A stretch of 64,000 nt of DNA from Bryobacterales bacterium. GTDB lineage: Bacteria; Acidobacteriota; Terriglobia; Bryobacterales; Bryobacteraceae. The translations under genes were made by a program, and so were the position numbers. The stretch covers positions 34,940 through 98,939 of the forward strand of contig JAEUQC010000104.1 in the NCBI GenBank assembly GCA_016789905.1, given 5' to 3'. Below the pieces are notes generated by a model. It saw only the letters and a program-made list of their open reading frames with translations. It did not search any database and had not been told where the DNA came from. This document shows, in pieces, positions 1 through 8,555 of the stretch. Each line of letters opens with the position of its first letter. The stretch's first letter is position 1.

Positions 1-476
1 ATGCTGCCCAAGGCATACGAGATCCAGGAGCCCATGCTGGGATAGCCGGGCAGGATGAAGCCGGAGGCCTGCAGGAACGTGGCGGGCCCATGAACATTGG
101 ACTTGGAGATCATGGAGGGGAAGAACACCATGTCGTCGACGCAGCTACCGAGGTGAGGGACCAGCGAACTCATCCATTTGCCGGACTGTCCATACTGCTT
201 CCAATCCCAGGGACTTTTCATGACGGCGCCGGGGACGCTCTGGAAGAGTTCCACCTTTTCACCGGGGTCCCAGGTTTCGCCGTTTTTGGCAATGAGGCGG
301 GGCTTGTAATCAAAGGTGTCGCACTGGCTGGCGGCGCCGGACATGAAGAGTTGCACGACGCGTTTAGCCTTGGCTGGATGATCAAGCGGACGGCCTTCAG
401 AGGCGCGCATTATTTCAGCCAGGGCCAGGGCGCCCAGCCCGCCGCCAGCATTCCGCAGAAAGTTACGCCGGTTCAT
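1..476 (-). CDS. DUF1501 family exported protein (3' end cut by window edge)
   Basis: The minus-strand frame opens at an ATG at 476 and stays open to base 1, so only the first 158 or so residues are present. It begins MNRRNFLRNAGGG, a twin-arginine-like signal, followed by LFMSGAASQCDTFDYKP and, near residue 130, SNVHGPATFLQASG. These are hallmarks of DUF1501 proteins, alkaline-phosphatase-like exported proteins typical of Planctomycetes, Verrucomicrobia and Acidobacteria. The gene lies 2 bp downstream of the DUF1549/DUF1553 gene on the same strand, the usual DUF1553-DUF1501 pair, so the two are very likely one operon. Function in the family is not established; polysaccharide or sulfated-glycan use is often suggested. 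The active-site region lies outside the window. Confidence 0.88.
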   Translation of the reverse strand, partial: MNRRNFLRNAGGGLGALALAEIMRASEGRPLDHPAKAKRVVQLFMSGAASQCDTFDYKPRLIAKNGETWDPGEKVELFQSVPGAVMKSPWDWKQYGQSGKWMSSLVPHLGSCVDDMVFFPSMISKSNVHGPATFLQASGFILPGYPSMGSWISYALGS

Positions 477-478
477 AG

Positions 479-2857
479 TTAGTCCACGAAGAGGAATTCA
501 TTGCTGTTGAGGATGAGCCTGGCCGCGTTTGCAAAGCCATGCTTCTGGGCGTAGGCGGAGAGGAGTTCCCGCTCCGGTGCGGTCGATTCCCGTTGCAGGG
601 CGTAGCGAAACAGCAGGTTCACATCGCCATTGGCGCGGGCGGCGAGATACTCGGCCTGCTTGACGAGCAGCGGATTGTTGAGGAGGGCCAGGGCTTGAAT
701 GGCGGTGATGGTGGAGTTGCGTTTGGCGGTCATGGTGGATGGATCCGGGCAATCCAGCCGTTCCATGAGCGGGTCCGGGACGCTGCGCACCAGGAAACGA
801 TAGACACTGCGGCGCCGGCTACCGGGACTATCGATATCGAAGCGAGTGTAGTCGTATACGGGGGAATGGTCGTCTTTGAAGAAGAACTGTTCGGAAGACG
901 GACCGCCAGCAGTTAGATCGAGCCGGCCGGCGGCGGCCAGGGAGGCGTCGCGGATACTTTCCGCGTCGAGCCGCCAGCGATTCATGCGCCATAGATAGCG
1001 GTTGCCGGCGTCTATTTTTGACTTAGCCGCATCGGAATCTGATGCCTGCCGGTAGACAGAACTTAGGACGATCTGACGGTGCAGGGATTTCAGTTTTCCG
1101 CCGGTATCGCGGAACTGAATTGCGAGCCAATCGAGTAACTCCGGGTGAGTGGGGAGCGAACCCATGCGGCCGAAATCGTTGGGCGAATCGACGATGCCGG
1201 CGCCGAAGTGATAGTGCCAGACACGGTTGACGATGGAGCGCCAAGTGAGCATATTTTCCTTGGCGGTGATCCACTGGGCAAGCGCGGCGCGGCGTGCGCC
1301 TTCGGGGCCATTGGCGGCGAAATCGAAACGGGAGGGGAGCCCTTGAACGGCGGAGAGCGCTCCGGGAAAGGCGGGTTTTCCTGGGCTTTGCACGCTTCCG
1401 CGGCCAAGAACATGAATGGGCCTGGGCGCGATGGGCCAGCGGAGCGTGCCGGACAAGGGGAAGATGTTGGCGGCGCCATAGACCATTTGGGGCTTCGGGA
1501 GTTCCCGCAGGCGGGCGTCCACGGTGGCCAGGGCGGCGTTCCATTTTTCGAGCGCGGCGCGGGTGGGCGGATCGAGCAGGACTAGCACCAGATCCTTGCG
1601 CCGGGCGTTGCCGGAGTCTACTTTCGCCGTGTCCTTTTCGGCTCGCCAGATACGAAGCTGCTTATCGAGTTCCTGTATCTCTGGTGAAGTTACGGCGGCG
1701 GATTTATCGAGCAGCGGTTGTAATTCCACCATGATGGTTCGCCGCTGTTCGAGTAACACGCGGCGCCGGGTGTGGAGCGCGGGATCGGTGTCGTAAGGAC
1801 GGTCGGCGCGGTCAATGCCGGAGAAGACGGCCTGGAGGGAGTAATAGTCTTCCTGCTTGATGGGGTCGAACTTGTGGTCGTGACAACGGGCGCAGTGGGC
1901 CGTCATGCTGGTGAAGGCCGACATGGTGGTCATGAGCATGTCGTCGCGGTCCAGCAGGCGGGTGTTTTCTTTGTCGGTGGTGCCTTCGCGGAGTTCCGCG
2001 TGGCCAACGAAATCCCAAGGTCCGGCGGCGATGAAGCCGGTGGCGACGACGCCCGCAGGGTCATCCGGGAACAGGACATCGCCGGCGAGTTGTTCCTGGA
2101 CGAACTGCGCGTAGGGTTTGTCGGCGTTTAAGCTTTGGATGACATAGTCCCGATACGGCCAGGCGTTGCGGCGGGGCTTGTCTTTGTCGTAGCCGTGGGA
2201 TTCTCCATAGTGCACTACGTCGAGCCAATGGCGGCCCCACCGTTCGCCGTAATGGGGAGAGGCCAGAAGCCGATCGACGAGTTTTTCGTACGCATCAGGG
2301 GAGCGGTCGGCGAGAAACGAATGCGTTTCTTCAAAGGTGGGAGGCAGTCCGTGGAGATCGAAAGTAAGGCGGCGGATAAGGGTGCGGCGGTCGGCTTCGG
2401 GGGACGGGCTCAGGCGCTTCTCAGTAAGTTTGGCGAAGATGAAGGCATCGATGGGCGTGCGGGCCCAGGAAGAAGCCGTGGCGGGAGGTGCGACGGGTTT
2501 CAGCGGCGCCAGAGACCACCAGGAGGCGCCGTTGAAACCGGCGGGTGTGTCGTCGCTGGCGCCGGCGGCAACCCAGCGTTCAATGAGCGCGACCTCTTCG
2601 GCGGAAAGAGGCTTGCCGGCCTTCGGCATGCGCGGCGCGGCGCCGCTAACGGTTGGGACGAGGCGGGCGAGGACGGCGCGAACCCCAGAGTAAGTGGCGA
2701 GAGTGACGCCGCCGGCACCCCGTTCGGCCTGATGGCAGGCCACACAGCGTTGTTCGAGCAAGGGCCGGACCTGCCGGTGGAAACTGACCGGGGCCGCTGC
2801 GTAGAGCGTAGCCGCCACGGCGACAAATACGACGGGAATGACCACGGAGTTAAGCAT
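479..2857 (-). CDS. PSCyt1/DUF1549/DUF1553 planctomycete-type cytochrome protein
   Basis: The product is 792 aa if the ATG at 2857 is used. That start places a hydrophobic export signal (LNSVVIPVVFVAVAATLYA) directly at the N terminus; upstream in-frame starts would bury it. A haem c motif CVACH is at residues 38-42 (PSCyt1). The DUF1549 region follows with RRLTFDLHGLPPT near residue 180 and the family signature CARCHDHKFDPI near residue 330. DUF1553 occupies the C-terminal part, with SIVNRVWHYHFG and THPELLDWLA. Family members are large exported proteins of unknown catalytic role, usually encoded next to a DUF1501 protein as here (2 bp gap). Length is normal and I see no lesion. Identification of the family is firm; substrate cannot be inferred. 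Confidence 0.95.
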   Translation of the reverse strand: MLNSVVIPVVFVAVAATLYAAAPVSFHRQVRPLLEQRCVACHQAERGAGGVTLATYSGVRAVLARLVPTVSGAAPRMPKAGKPLSAEEVALIERWVAAGASDDTPAGFNGASWWSLAPLKPVAPPATASSWARTPIDAFIFAKLTEKRLSPSPEADRRTLIRRLTFDLHGLPPTFEETHSFLADRSPDAYEKLVDRLLASPHYGERWGRHWLDVVHYGESHGYDKDKPRRNAWPYRDYVIQSLNADKPYAQFVQEQLAGDVLFPDDPAGVVATGFIAAGPWDFVGHAELREGTTDKENTRLLDRDDMLMTTMSAFTSMTAHCARCHDHKFDPIKQEDYYSLQAVFSGIDRADRPYDTDPALHTRRRVLLEQRRTIMVELQPLLDKSAAVTSPEIQELDKQLRIWRAEKDTAKVDSGNARRKDLVLVLLDPPTRAALEKWNAALATVDARLRELPKPQMVYGAANIFPLSGTLRWPIAPRPIHVLGRGSVQSPGKPAFPGALSAVQGLPSRFDFAANGPEGARRAALAQWITAKENMLTWRSIVNRVWHYHFGAGIVDSPNDFGRMGSLPTHPELLDWLAIQFRDTGGKLKSLHRQIVLSSVYRQASDSDAAKSKIDAGNRYLWRMNRWRLDAESIRDASLAAAGRLDLTAGGPSSEQFFFKDDHSPVYDYTRFDIDSPGSRRRSVYRFLVRSVPDPLMERLDCPDPSTMTAKRNSTITAIQALALLNNPLLVKQAEYLAARANGDVNLLFRYALQRESTAPERELLSAYAQKHGFANAARLILNSNEFLFVD

Positions 2858-2981
2858 ATAACAGGCGGTTGCGGCGCGTGGATGAATGGTTTCGCAAACC
2901 AACCTCGCCACTGGCGGGCCGGATTGCGCAAGCTATAACTCGCCGTGTTGTACGGGGTTGCGGACCGGTACGAGAAAGGCG

Positions 2982-3089
2982 GGCACGCTGAAGCCGCGCC
3001 ACCGCGCCAGGGCGTGGGGAGACTTAGGGAATATTCAATTCTGGGGGTTGGGATGCCGCTCGTTTTGGGACACGCTGAAGCGGCGTCCC
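2982..3089. repeat. Two REP-like imperfect palindromes
   Basis: Bases 2982-3000 and 3067-3089 share the core ACGCTGAAGC followed by a GCG-rich arm. The second folds as GGGAC/GTCCC plus CGC/GCG around a TGAA loop. The first has the same core and loop but weaker pairing. Two copies 85 bp apart in one intergenic region suggest a dispersed REP/BIME-type element. I did not find further copies by eye. Confidence 0.45.
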
Positions 3090-3229
3090 AGCAGGTGTGG
3101 TGCCGCGTGTGGGGATTCCCGGCCCGCGGCTTGTGGCTGGGTTTCAGATGCGCGATGTCCCCGCAGTCGTGCTGCGTGTCGGGTACGGGGTGATCCTTGT
3201 GGCGGAGTCACAGATCAGCCCGGCTCCTG

Positions 3230-3235
3230 TATACT
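3230..3235 (+). promoter_or_regulatory. Probable -10 (TATACT) of hydroxy-acid oxidase operon
   Basis: TATACT lies 16 bp upstream of the ATG at 3252. It matches the hexamer found before many other genes in this window. No convincing -35 is visible. Confidence 0.5.
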
Positions 3236-3251
3236 GATTCCCGGCCAAGCC

Positions 3252-4433
3252 ATGACAAACCGGGAAACAGTTTGGACGCACAGTGCTTCGCGTCGGCGAG
3301 CAGTGCTTGCAATGGCGGGGTTCCTGAGCGGGTCTCCGCTGCTGCGTGGGCAGATAGATCCGTTCCGGGATCACCCGCGGGTGCCGAAGCTCGATGAGTT
3401 GATGACAGCGTTGGAATTCGAACCCGTATTTCACGCCAAGCTGCCGCGGCAGGTGTACGACTATACGGCCTACGGTACGGATGGCGAATTCACGCTGCGG
3501 CGCAACCGGCAGGCGTTTGACTGGGTGGACCTGGTGCCAGGGATGGCCGCGGGCAAGCCCGCAACGGCGCTGGAACTGTTCGGGACGCCGATGGCGTATC
3601 CGATACTAATTTCACCGACGGCGGCGCATGTGGCGCTGCACCCGGAGGGCGAGGCGGCCACGAGACAGGGCGCGACAGCCGCGGCGAACACGCCGATGAT
3701 CGTAAGCAACGTGGCGAGTTTGCCGATTGAAAAAATTGGCGCAGCGGCCACGGGGCCTTTCTGGTTTCAACTCTACCCGAAAGAGGACGCGGCGCTGAAC
3801 CGTGAGACACTCGAGCGTGCCCAAGCGGCCGGATGCAAGGCGGTGGTAGTAACCATCGATCAGCAGGCCGCGGTATTCGAGCGCGAGGCGCACGACCGGC
3901 ATCTGTTGCCGCAAACGACGCGCCGCAGCAGCCGCGAGCCGGCACCACGGACGCCCTACCGGATCAAGGAATTCCGGTTGTTTTATGACTGGAAGCTGTT
4001 TGCAGAGATTCGCAAACTGGTGAAAGTGCCGATAATCGCCAAGGGCGTGCTGACGGCCGAGGACGCCAGGCTATGCCTGGAGCATGGGTTGGATGGCGTG
4101 TATGTTTCCAATCACGGCGGACGGTCGCTGGACTATGCGCCCTCAACGCTGGAGGTGCTGGCGGAGATCGTTGACGCGGTGGGCGGAAAAACGCCGGTGC
4201 TGTTCGATAGCGGCATTCGCCGGGGCACCGACATACTGAAGGCGCTGGCGCTGGGGGCGAGCGCGGTTTGCCTGGGGCGGATTCCGCGATGGGGGCTGGG
4301 GGCCTACGGCCCGGCGGGGGTGCAACGGATCTTGGAGATAATGCAGGCGGAACTGGTGCAGGCGATGGCGGCGACGGGACGCACGTCGCTCGGCTCCATT
4401 GACCGGACGCTGGTTAGAACGGACTTTCCATGA
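3252..4433 (+). CDS. Alpha-hydroxy-acid oxidase (FMN-dependent), exported
   Basis: The product is 393 aa. It belongs to the FMN-dependent alpha-hydroxy-acid oxidase/dehydrogenase family (lactate or glycolate oxidase-like), which oxidises 2-hydroxy acids to 2-oxo acids. Visible motifs are PILISPTAAH, WFQLYP (FMN site), VVTIDQQ, IAKGVLTAEDA (Lys at the flavin), the catalytic SNHGGR box near residue 283, and LFDSGIRRGTDILKALALGA (phosphate-binding). The N terminus SRRRAVLAMAGFLSG is a Tat-like signal, so the enzyme is probably exported folded with its flavin. The ATG at 3252 was chosen because it precedes the Tat motif and follows a TATACT promoter; the frame extends upstream but the extension is not protein-like. 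The stop overlaps the next start by 4 bp (ATGA), so the two paralogues are translationally coupled. Confidence 0.93.
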   Translation: MTNRETVWTHSASRRRAVLAMAGFLSGSPLLRGQIDPFRDHPRVPKLDELMTALEFEPVFHAKLPRQVYDYTAYGTDGEFTLRRNRQAFDWVDLVPGMAAGKPATALELFGTPMAYPILISPTAAHVALHPEGEAATRQGATAAANTPMIVSNVASLPIEKIGAAATGPFWFQLYPKEDAALNRETLERAQAAGCKAVVVTIDQQAAVFEREAHDRHLLPQTTRRSSREPAPRTPYRIKEFRLFYDWKLFAEIRKLVKVPIIAKGVLTAEDARLCLEHGLDGVYVSNHGGRSLDYAPSTLEVLAEIVDAVGGKTPVLFDSGIRRGTDILKALALGASAVCLGRIPRWGLGAYGPAGVQRILEIMQAELVQAMAATGRTSLGSIDRTLVRTDFP

Positions 4434-5332
4434 GGCGGCGCCATGCCATTTTGCTGGCCTCCGGGCTATTGCGCGCGCAGCGGCGGGCGCCAGTAGAGGA
4501 GTTAGCGAACACACTGGAGATGGAAGAGGCGGCGCGGCTTGTCTTGCCGCCGGCGCTCTTCCGCGAGATAAGCGGCGGAGACCGGGCGTCGTTCGACCGA
4601 ATCACGTTCCGGCCGCGCATGATGGTGAACACGTTGGGCATTGACCTGACGGTGGAACTGTTTGGGGAAAAGCACTTCGCCCCGATTTTGGCGGGCCCGA
4701 TGGCGTTGCAGGGCCGGTTCCATTCCGAGGGAGAAAGAGCCACGGGGGAGGGCGCGCGGGCGGCGAGAACAGTGGTGGTGCGGGCCGCGGAGACAAGCGT
4801 TCCGGTGGAATCGGCATGGGTGCAGGTGACACCAGGAAAAGCGATACCGGCGGACGCAAAGGTACTGGTGACCGGGTCCGCGTTGGATTGGGACGAGTTC
4901 GCGAAGTTGCGCGCGGCTACGAAACTGCCGATTGCGGTGAAAGGAATCATGAGCGCGGCCAACGCGCGGGTGGCGCTGCAACGAGGCGCGAATGGGCTGA
5001 TTATTTCCGCTTACCGGGGAACGAACGCGGGCGGGATGGCGAGCCCGCTGAGCGTGTTGCCGTCAATTGTGGAGGAAGTAGCGGGGCGCGCGCCGGTGCT
5101 AATCGATGGTGGCTTTCGGCGCGGGAGTGACGTATTGAAAGCGCTGGCTTTGGGCGCACGGGCGGTGCTGGTGGGGCGGCCGGTGTTGTGGGGATTGGCC
5201 GCGTACGGGGCGCGCGGCGTGCAACAGGTGCTGGAGCAGTTGCAGACGGAGTTGGCGCGGGACATGGCCATGTGCGGCCTGCGGACGTGCGCGGAGGCGA
5301 CGCCCAAATACGTTAGAATTCACCGCCGGTGA
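4430..5332 (+). CDS. Degenerate alpha-hydroxy-acid oxidase paralogue lacking the catalytic His
   Basis: The product is 300 aa, about 90 shorter than its upstream paralogue, and clearly homologous to it: FAPILAGPMA, IAVKGIMSAANA, VLIDGGFRRGSDVLKALALG and VGRPVLWGLAAYGARGVQQ all align. The catalytic SNHGGR box is replaced by SAYRGT, removing the essential proton-abstracting His and the following Arg. The segment holding WFQLYP and VVTIDQQ is missing, so part of the FMN pocket is absent. The frame is otherwise intact and ATGA-coupled to the functional copy, which argues for a retained role (subunit, binding protein) rather than simple decay. An N-terminal MRRRHAILLASGLL could be an export signal. 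It overlaps the convergent DUF3748-like gene by 20 bp. Confidence 0.85.
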   Translation: MRRRHAILLASGLLRAQRRAPVEELANTLEMEEAARLVLPPALFREISGGDRASFDRITFRPRMMVNTLGIDLTVELFGEKHFAPILAGPMALQGRFHSEGERATGEGARAARTVVVRAAETSVPVESAWVQVTPGKAIPADAKVLVTGSALDWDEFAKLRAATKLPIAVKGIMSAANARVALQRGANGLIISAYRGTNAGGMASPLSVLPSIVEEVAGRAPVLIDGGFRRGSDVLKALALGARAVLVGRPVLWGLAAYGARGVQQVLEQLQTELARDMAMCGLRTCAEATPKYVRIHRR

Positions 5333-6443
5333 AATCGACGAGGAAGATTTGCATGTGTTCGCCAACTTTGCGGTTAAACGCGAGCGTTTTGCCGTCGTTG
5401 GACCACACAAGCGCGTCGCCGCCCCTGGCCGTCAGGAAGACGGTTTTGCCGGTTGCAACTTTCGTGACGGCAATTCCCCGCCCCGAGGACACGGCAAGGA
5501 ACGAACCGGACGGATGCCAGCGAATCCCGGCCTGCGCGCCACCTTCGATTTGCGTCAACTGCCTGGGCGCGCCGCCGTTAGAGGGGATGACGAAGACCTG
5601 CCTGGAGCCATCCGGCGCCGCGGCCAGATAGGCAATGAACTTTCCGTCGCGGGTGCCGCGCACAATGCCTCCGGCTTCGCCCGTTGTAAGGCGGCGAATG
5701 CGCACGCCGCGCGGCGGCGCCGGGAAGCGTTTCGTATCGCCGGCGAACGCGGTGCCGAGCTTTACGTCCGATGGTATGTCGGCCACGAAGAGTGAGTTGT
5801 GGAATGTACCATCGGCCTCTTTGACGCGGCCGATGAAGGCGCGCATCCGGCCATCGCCGCCTACCCAGGAATCGTTTGCGGCCATGACGATATCGCCTGG
5901 TTTGGCTTCGGCCTCTGGTACAACTGGCACGAGTACGGCGAACTTTCCGTCCTGTACCATACCGATGGTGCGGCCGTATTGGGGAAGTAACTGGTCGTCA
6001 TAAGTAAAGCCGACGCGACGGCCGTTCAGCGAATACTCGTGGCGGTGTGTGCCGCCGCGGTGGGCGCCGGGCGGAGTAACTGGGGATGTAACATCCCGCA
6101 CGTCCAGGAAACGGACCTCGCCATTTGCGGAGACGACGGCGCCGCGGCGGTTGGATTTGAAATAAGGCTCGGCAAGCGGGCCGTGGATGAAGATCACCTC
6201 GTCGCGGGTGGGGTGGTAGGAAGCGGCCACCACTTTCGGCCCTTTGCCGAAGAGCAGCGTTTCGGCGCCGGTGCGGATATCCACCTTCCAGATTTCGGTT
6301 TCGCGGGTGTCGTAGCAGAGAAAGCGGCCGTCCGGGGAGAAGTTGTCGTTATTGTCCAGCGCGTGGGTGCGCGGGGAGGCGGTTAACTGCCGCTCCTGTG
6401 AGAAGGTGGAGACGGCCAGGGCCAGCAAAAATATCCATCGCAT
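5313..6443 (-). CDS. DUF3748/TolB-like beta-propeller exported protein
   Basis: The product is 376 aa with an N-terminal signal (MRWIFLLALAVSTFS). It shows repeated TolB/WD40-like blades: DNNDNFSPDGRFLCYDTR, GIRWHPSGSFLAVSS and ALVWSNDGKTLAFNR. The opening RQLTASPRTHALDNN and the internal HRHEYSLNGRRVGFTYDD resemble the DUF3748 group (Escherichia coli YidR-like), which is uncharacterised. Probably a periplasmic or secreted propeller. Start choice is supported by a -10-like TATCAT 8 bp before the ATG. Function unknown beyond the fold. Confidence 0.8.
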   Translation of the reverse strand: MRWIFLLALAVSTFSQERQLTASPRTHALDNNDNFSPDGRFLCYDTRETEIWKVDIRTGAETLLFGKGPKVVAASYHPTRDEVIFIHGPLAEPYFKSNRRGAVVSANGEVRFLDVRDVTSPVTPPGAHRGGTHRHEYSLNGRRVGFTYDDQLLPQYGRTIGMVQDGKFAVLVPVVPEAEAKPGDIVMAANDSWVGGDGRMRAFIGRVKEADGTFHNSLFVADIPSDVKLGTAFAGDTKRFPAPPRGVRIRRLTTGEAGGIVRGTRDGKFIAYLAAAPDGSRQVFVIPSNGGAPRQLTQIEGGAQAGIRWHPSGSFLAVSSGRGIAVTKVATGKTVFLTARGGDALVWSNDGKTLAFNRKVGEHMQIFLVDFTGGEF

Positions 6444-6450
6444 CGCCCAG

Positions 6451-6457
6451 TATGATA
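6451..6457. promoter_or_regulatory. Shared symmetric -10 for divergent pair 6443/6511
   Basis: TATGATA reads TATGAT on plus (54 bp before the shell-protein ATG) and TATCAT on minus, 8 bp before the ATG at 6443. The minus transcript would be leaderless. Confidence 0.5.
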
Positions 6458-6510
6458 ACGTGAAAAGTTGCGCGGACTGGTGCTGAAATCAGCCTCCGCC
6501 GGAGGAATAC

Positions 6511-6789
6511 ATGGAAGCTTTGGGAATGGTTGAAACCAAGGGACTCATCGGCGCGATTGAGGCGGCCGACGCTATGGTGAAGACCGCGAACGTCACGTTG
6601 ACGGGCAAAGAGTACATTGGCGCCGGGTACGTGACGGTGACCGTGCGGGGCGATGTGGGCGCGGTGAAGGCCGCCACCGACGCCGGCGCCGCGGCCGCCC
6701 GGCGTGTGGGCGAACTGGTGGCGGTGCACGTGATCCCCAATCCCCATTCGGAAACCGAAAAGATTCTTCCGGGCGCCAACAAAAAGTAG
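6511..6789 (+). CDS. Bacterial microcompartment shell protein, BMC-H type
   Basis: The product is 92 aa, the normal size of a single-BMC-domain hexamer-forming shell protein (PduA/EutM/CcmK family). [20 protein letters not shown] at the N terminus, [17 protein letters not shown] in the middle and [19 protein letters not shown] at the C terminus are classic BMC-H sequence. Hexamers tile to form the shell facets, and the central pore admits small metabolites. A strong Shine-Dalgarno GGAGG lies 6 nt before the ATG, in keeping with high expression. It precedes an acylating aldehyde dehydrogenase by 21 bp. It is the only shell protein in the window; no pentamer (BMC-P) or trimer (BMC-T) gene is present, so a complete shell would need proteins encoded elsewhere. 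Confidence 0.97.
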   Translation: MEALGMVETKGLIGAIEAADAMVKTANVTLTGKEYIGAGYVTVTVRGDVGAVKAATDAGAAAARRVGELVAVHVIPNPHSETEKILPGANKK

Positions 6790-6810
6790 CCGCGCTGAAA
6801 CGGCTGCGCC

Positions 6811-8547
6811 ATGTTGCAGGATCCCGATCTGATCTCCTTGCAGGAGGTCCGCACCAAAGTGGAAAAGGCCTGGGCCGCGGCCCAGCGCTTCCGTGCGTTC
6901 ACGCAGGAGCAGGTGGACGCGGTGGTGGAGCGTATGGCCGAAGCCGCCCGTGGGCACGCCGAGCGGTTGGCGCAGATGGCCGTTGAAGAGACTGGATACG
7001 GCAACGCGAAGGACAAGCTGGCGAAGAATATGCTGGCGGCGGAACGGCTGCCGGAGGAACTGCGCGGCATCCGGACCGTTGGCGTATTGCGGGAACGGCC
7101 AGAGGATAAAGTCACTGAGTACGCGGTGCCGGTGGGCGTGGTGGCGGCGATATTGCCAACGACGAATCCAACATCCACGGCCATTTACAAAACGCTCATC
7201 TCGCTCAAAGCCGGCAACGCCATCGTGTTAAGTCCGCACCCGCGCGCCAAAGGCTGCACCTGCGCGACGGCGGAAGTGCTCTACCGGGCGGCGGTTTCGG
7301 CCGGGGCGCCTGAGGGCATTATTCAATGCCTGACGCAGCCGACCATGAATTCGACCAACGAACTGATGCGCCATCCGCGCACGGCGGTAATTCTGGCCAC
7401 TGGCGGATCGGGCATTGTGAGGGCGGCGTATTCATCGGGCAAACCCGCGTTCGGCGTGGGGCCGGGGAATGTGCCGGTGCTGATTGACACAACGGCCGAT
7501 GTGAACGCGGCGGTGCGTGGTGTTTTGACGGGCAAGACGTTTGACAACGGGACGTTGTGCTCCTCCGAACAGACCATTGTGGCCGAAACAAAACTGCGGC
7601 AGAATGTGCTGAACGCGCTGACGGCAAATGGCGCTTATCTGTGCGATGAGGCGCAGGCGGCGGCATTGGCGCGGGTGCTGTTTTCGCGGGGAACAACCGT
7701 GAATCCGGACCTGGTGGGGAACGCCGCCACGGAGATTGCGAAGAAGGCGGGGTTTTCCGTGCCTGCAAACACGCGGGTTCTGGCGGCGGAGGTCCAGGGG
7801 ATCGGGAAGGATCATCCGTTATCCGCGGAAAAACTGAGCCCGGTGCTGGCGGTGCATTTTGTAGCGGATTTCGAAGCCGGGTTGAACGCTTGTGAGGCGG
7901 TGCTGCGATTCCATGGGCTGGGCCACACTTGTGGCATTTACACGGCCGATGAGGCCAAGGCGCGGCAATATGCGCTGCGGATGCCGGCGCACCGCGTGCT
8001 GGCCAATACGCCGACGCCGCATGGTTCGGTTGGCATTACCACCGGCCTGTTCCCCGCCATGACATTGGGCTGCGGTTCGGTGGCCGGCAATGCCACCGGC
8101 GATAACATTACGCCGCTTCACTTACTGAACGTCAAGCGGCTGGCCTGGGCCATTCGCCCTTGGTCGCAAGCAGAAGTTACTCCTGTTATGAACCAACCGG
8201 ACGGACCAGTTTCCAAGGCGCGCATTGCCGCCGCTGTTGACCGCTACCTGTCGGGCGCGCCGGCGAAACCGGCCAATGTAGCGAGCATTGTGGACAAGTT
8301 TCTGGAAAGCAAAGGCGTGATTCAAACCTGCGAGCCATGCGCGGCGCCAAAGCGAACGCCGGAAGCGCCCAAGCCGGAGCCCGCGGCACCGGTCGCGGTG
8401 ACCGATTTTGTGTGCGAAGATGATGTGCGTCAAGCCATCCGGCGAAACCAGAAGATTTATATCTGTTCGAAGACCATCATCACCCCGTCGGCACGGGAGC
8501 TAGCCAACGCACAGCGGGAAGAGATTCTCGTTTTAACGCAAAGATAG
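6811..8547 (+). CDS. Microcompartment CoA-acylating aldehyde dehydrogenase with C-terminal extension
   Basis: The product is 578 aa. The first ~470 residues are a CoA-acylating aldehyde dehydrogenase (PduP/EutE-like): [17 protein letters not shown] (nucleotide-binding region), [29 protein letters not shown], and the catalytic Cys250 in [11 protein letters not shown]. It would convert an aldehyde to acyl-CoA with NAD+. Family members usually have about 460-500 residues. Here a Pro/Ala linker (residues ~510-530) leads to a ~45-residue tail, [20 protein letters not shown] then ITPSARELA, which resembles the N terminus of EutQ and the TP(E/S)ARE motif of other microcompartment proteins. An amphipathic DKFLESKG helix before the linker could be an encapsulation peptide. 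Adjacent BMC-H gene strongly supports a microcompartment role; the tail function is inference. Confidence 0.93.
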   Translation: MLQDPDLISLQEVRTKVEKAWAAAQRFRAFTQEQVDAVVERMAEAARGHAERLAQMAVEETGYGNAKDKLAKNMLAAERLPEELRGIRTVGVLRERPEDKVTEYAVPVGVVAAILPTTNPTSTAIYKTLISLKAGNAIVLSPHPRAKGCTCATAEVLYRAAVSAGAPEGIIQCLTQPTMNSTNELMRHPRTAVILATGGSGIVRAAYSSGKPAFGVGPGNVPVLIDTTADVNAAVRGVLTGKTFDNGTLCSSEQTIVAETKLRQNVLNALTANGAYLCDEAQAAALARVLFSRGTTVNPDLVGNAATEIAKKAGFSVPANTRVLAAEVQGIGKDHPLSAEKLSPVLAVHFVADFEAGLNACEAVLRFHGLGHTCGIYTADEAKARQYALRMPAHRVLANTPTPHGSVGITTGLFPAMTLGCGSVAGNATGDNITPLHLLNVKRLAWAIRPWSQAEVTPVMNQPDGPVSKARIAAAVDRYLSGAPAKPANVASIVDKFLESKGVIQTCEPCAAPKRTPEAPKPEPAAPVAVTDFVCEDDVRQAIRRNQKIYICSKTIITPSARELANAQREEILVLTQR

Positions 8548-8555
8548 AAAGACCC

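Larger units (their letters stand above)
2858..3251. other. 394-bp divergent intergenic region
   Basis: No coding sequence is credible here. The left part holds two REP-like palindromes listed separately. The right end holds a TATACT hexamer before the hydroxy-acid oxidase gene. No clear minus-strand promoter for the DUF1553 operon was recognised. Confidence 0.6.
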
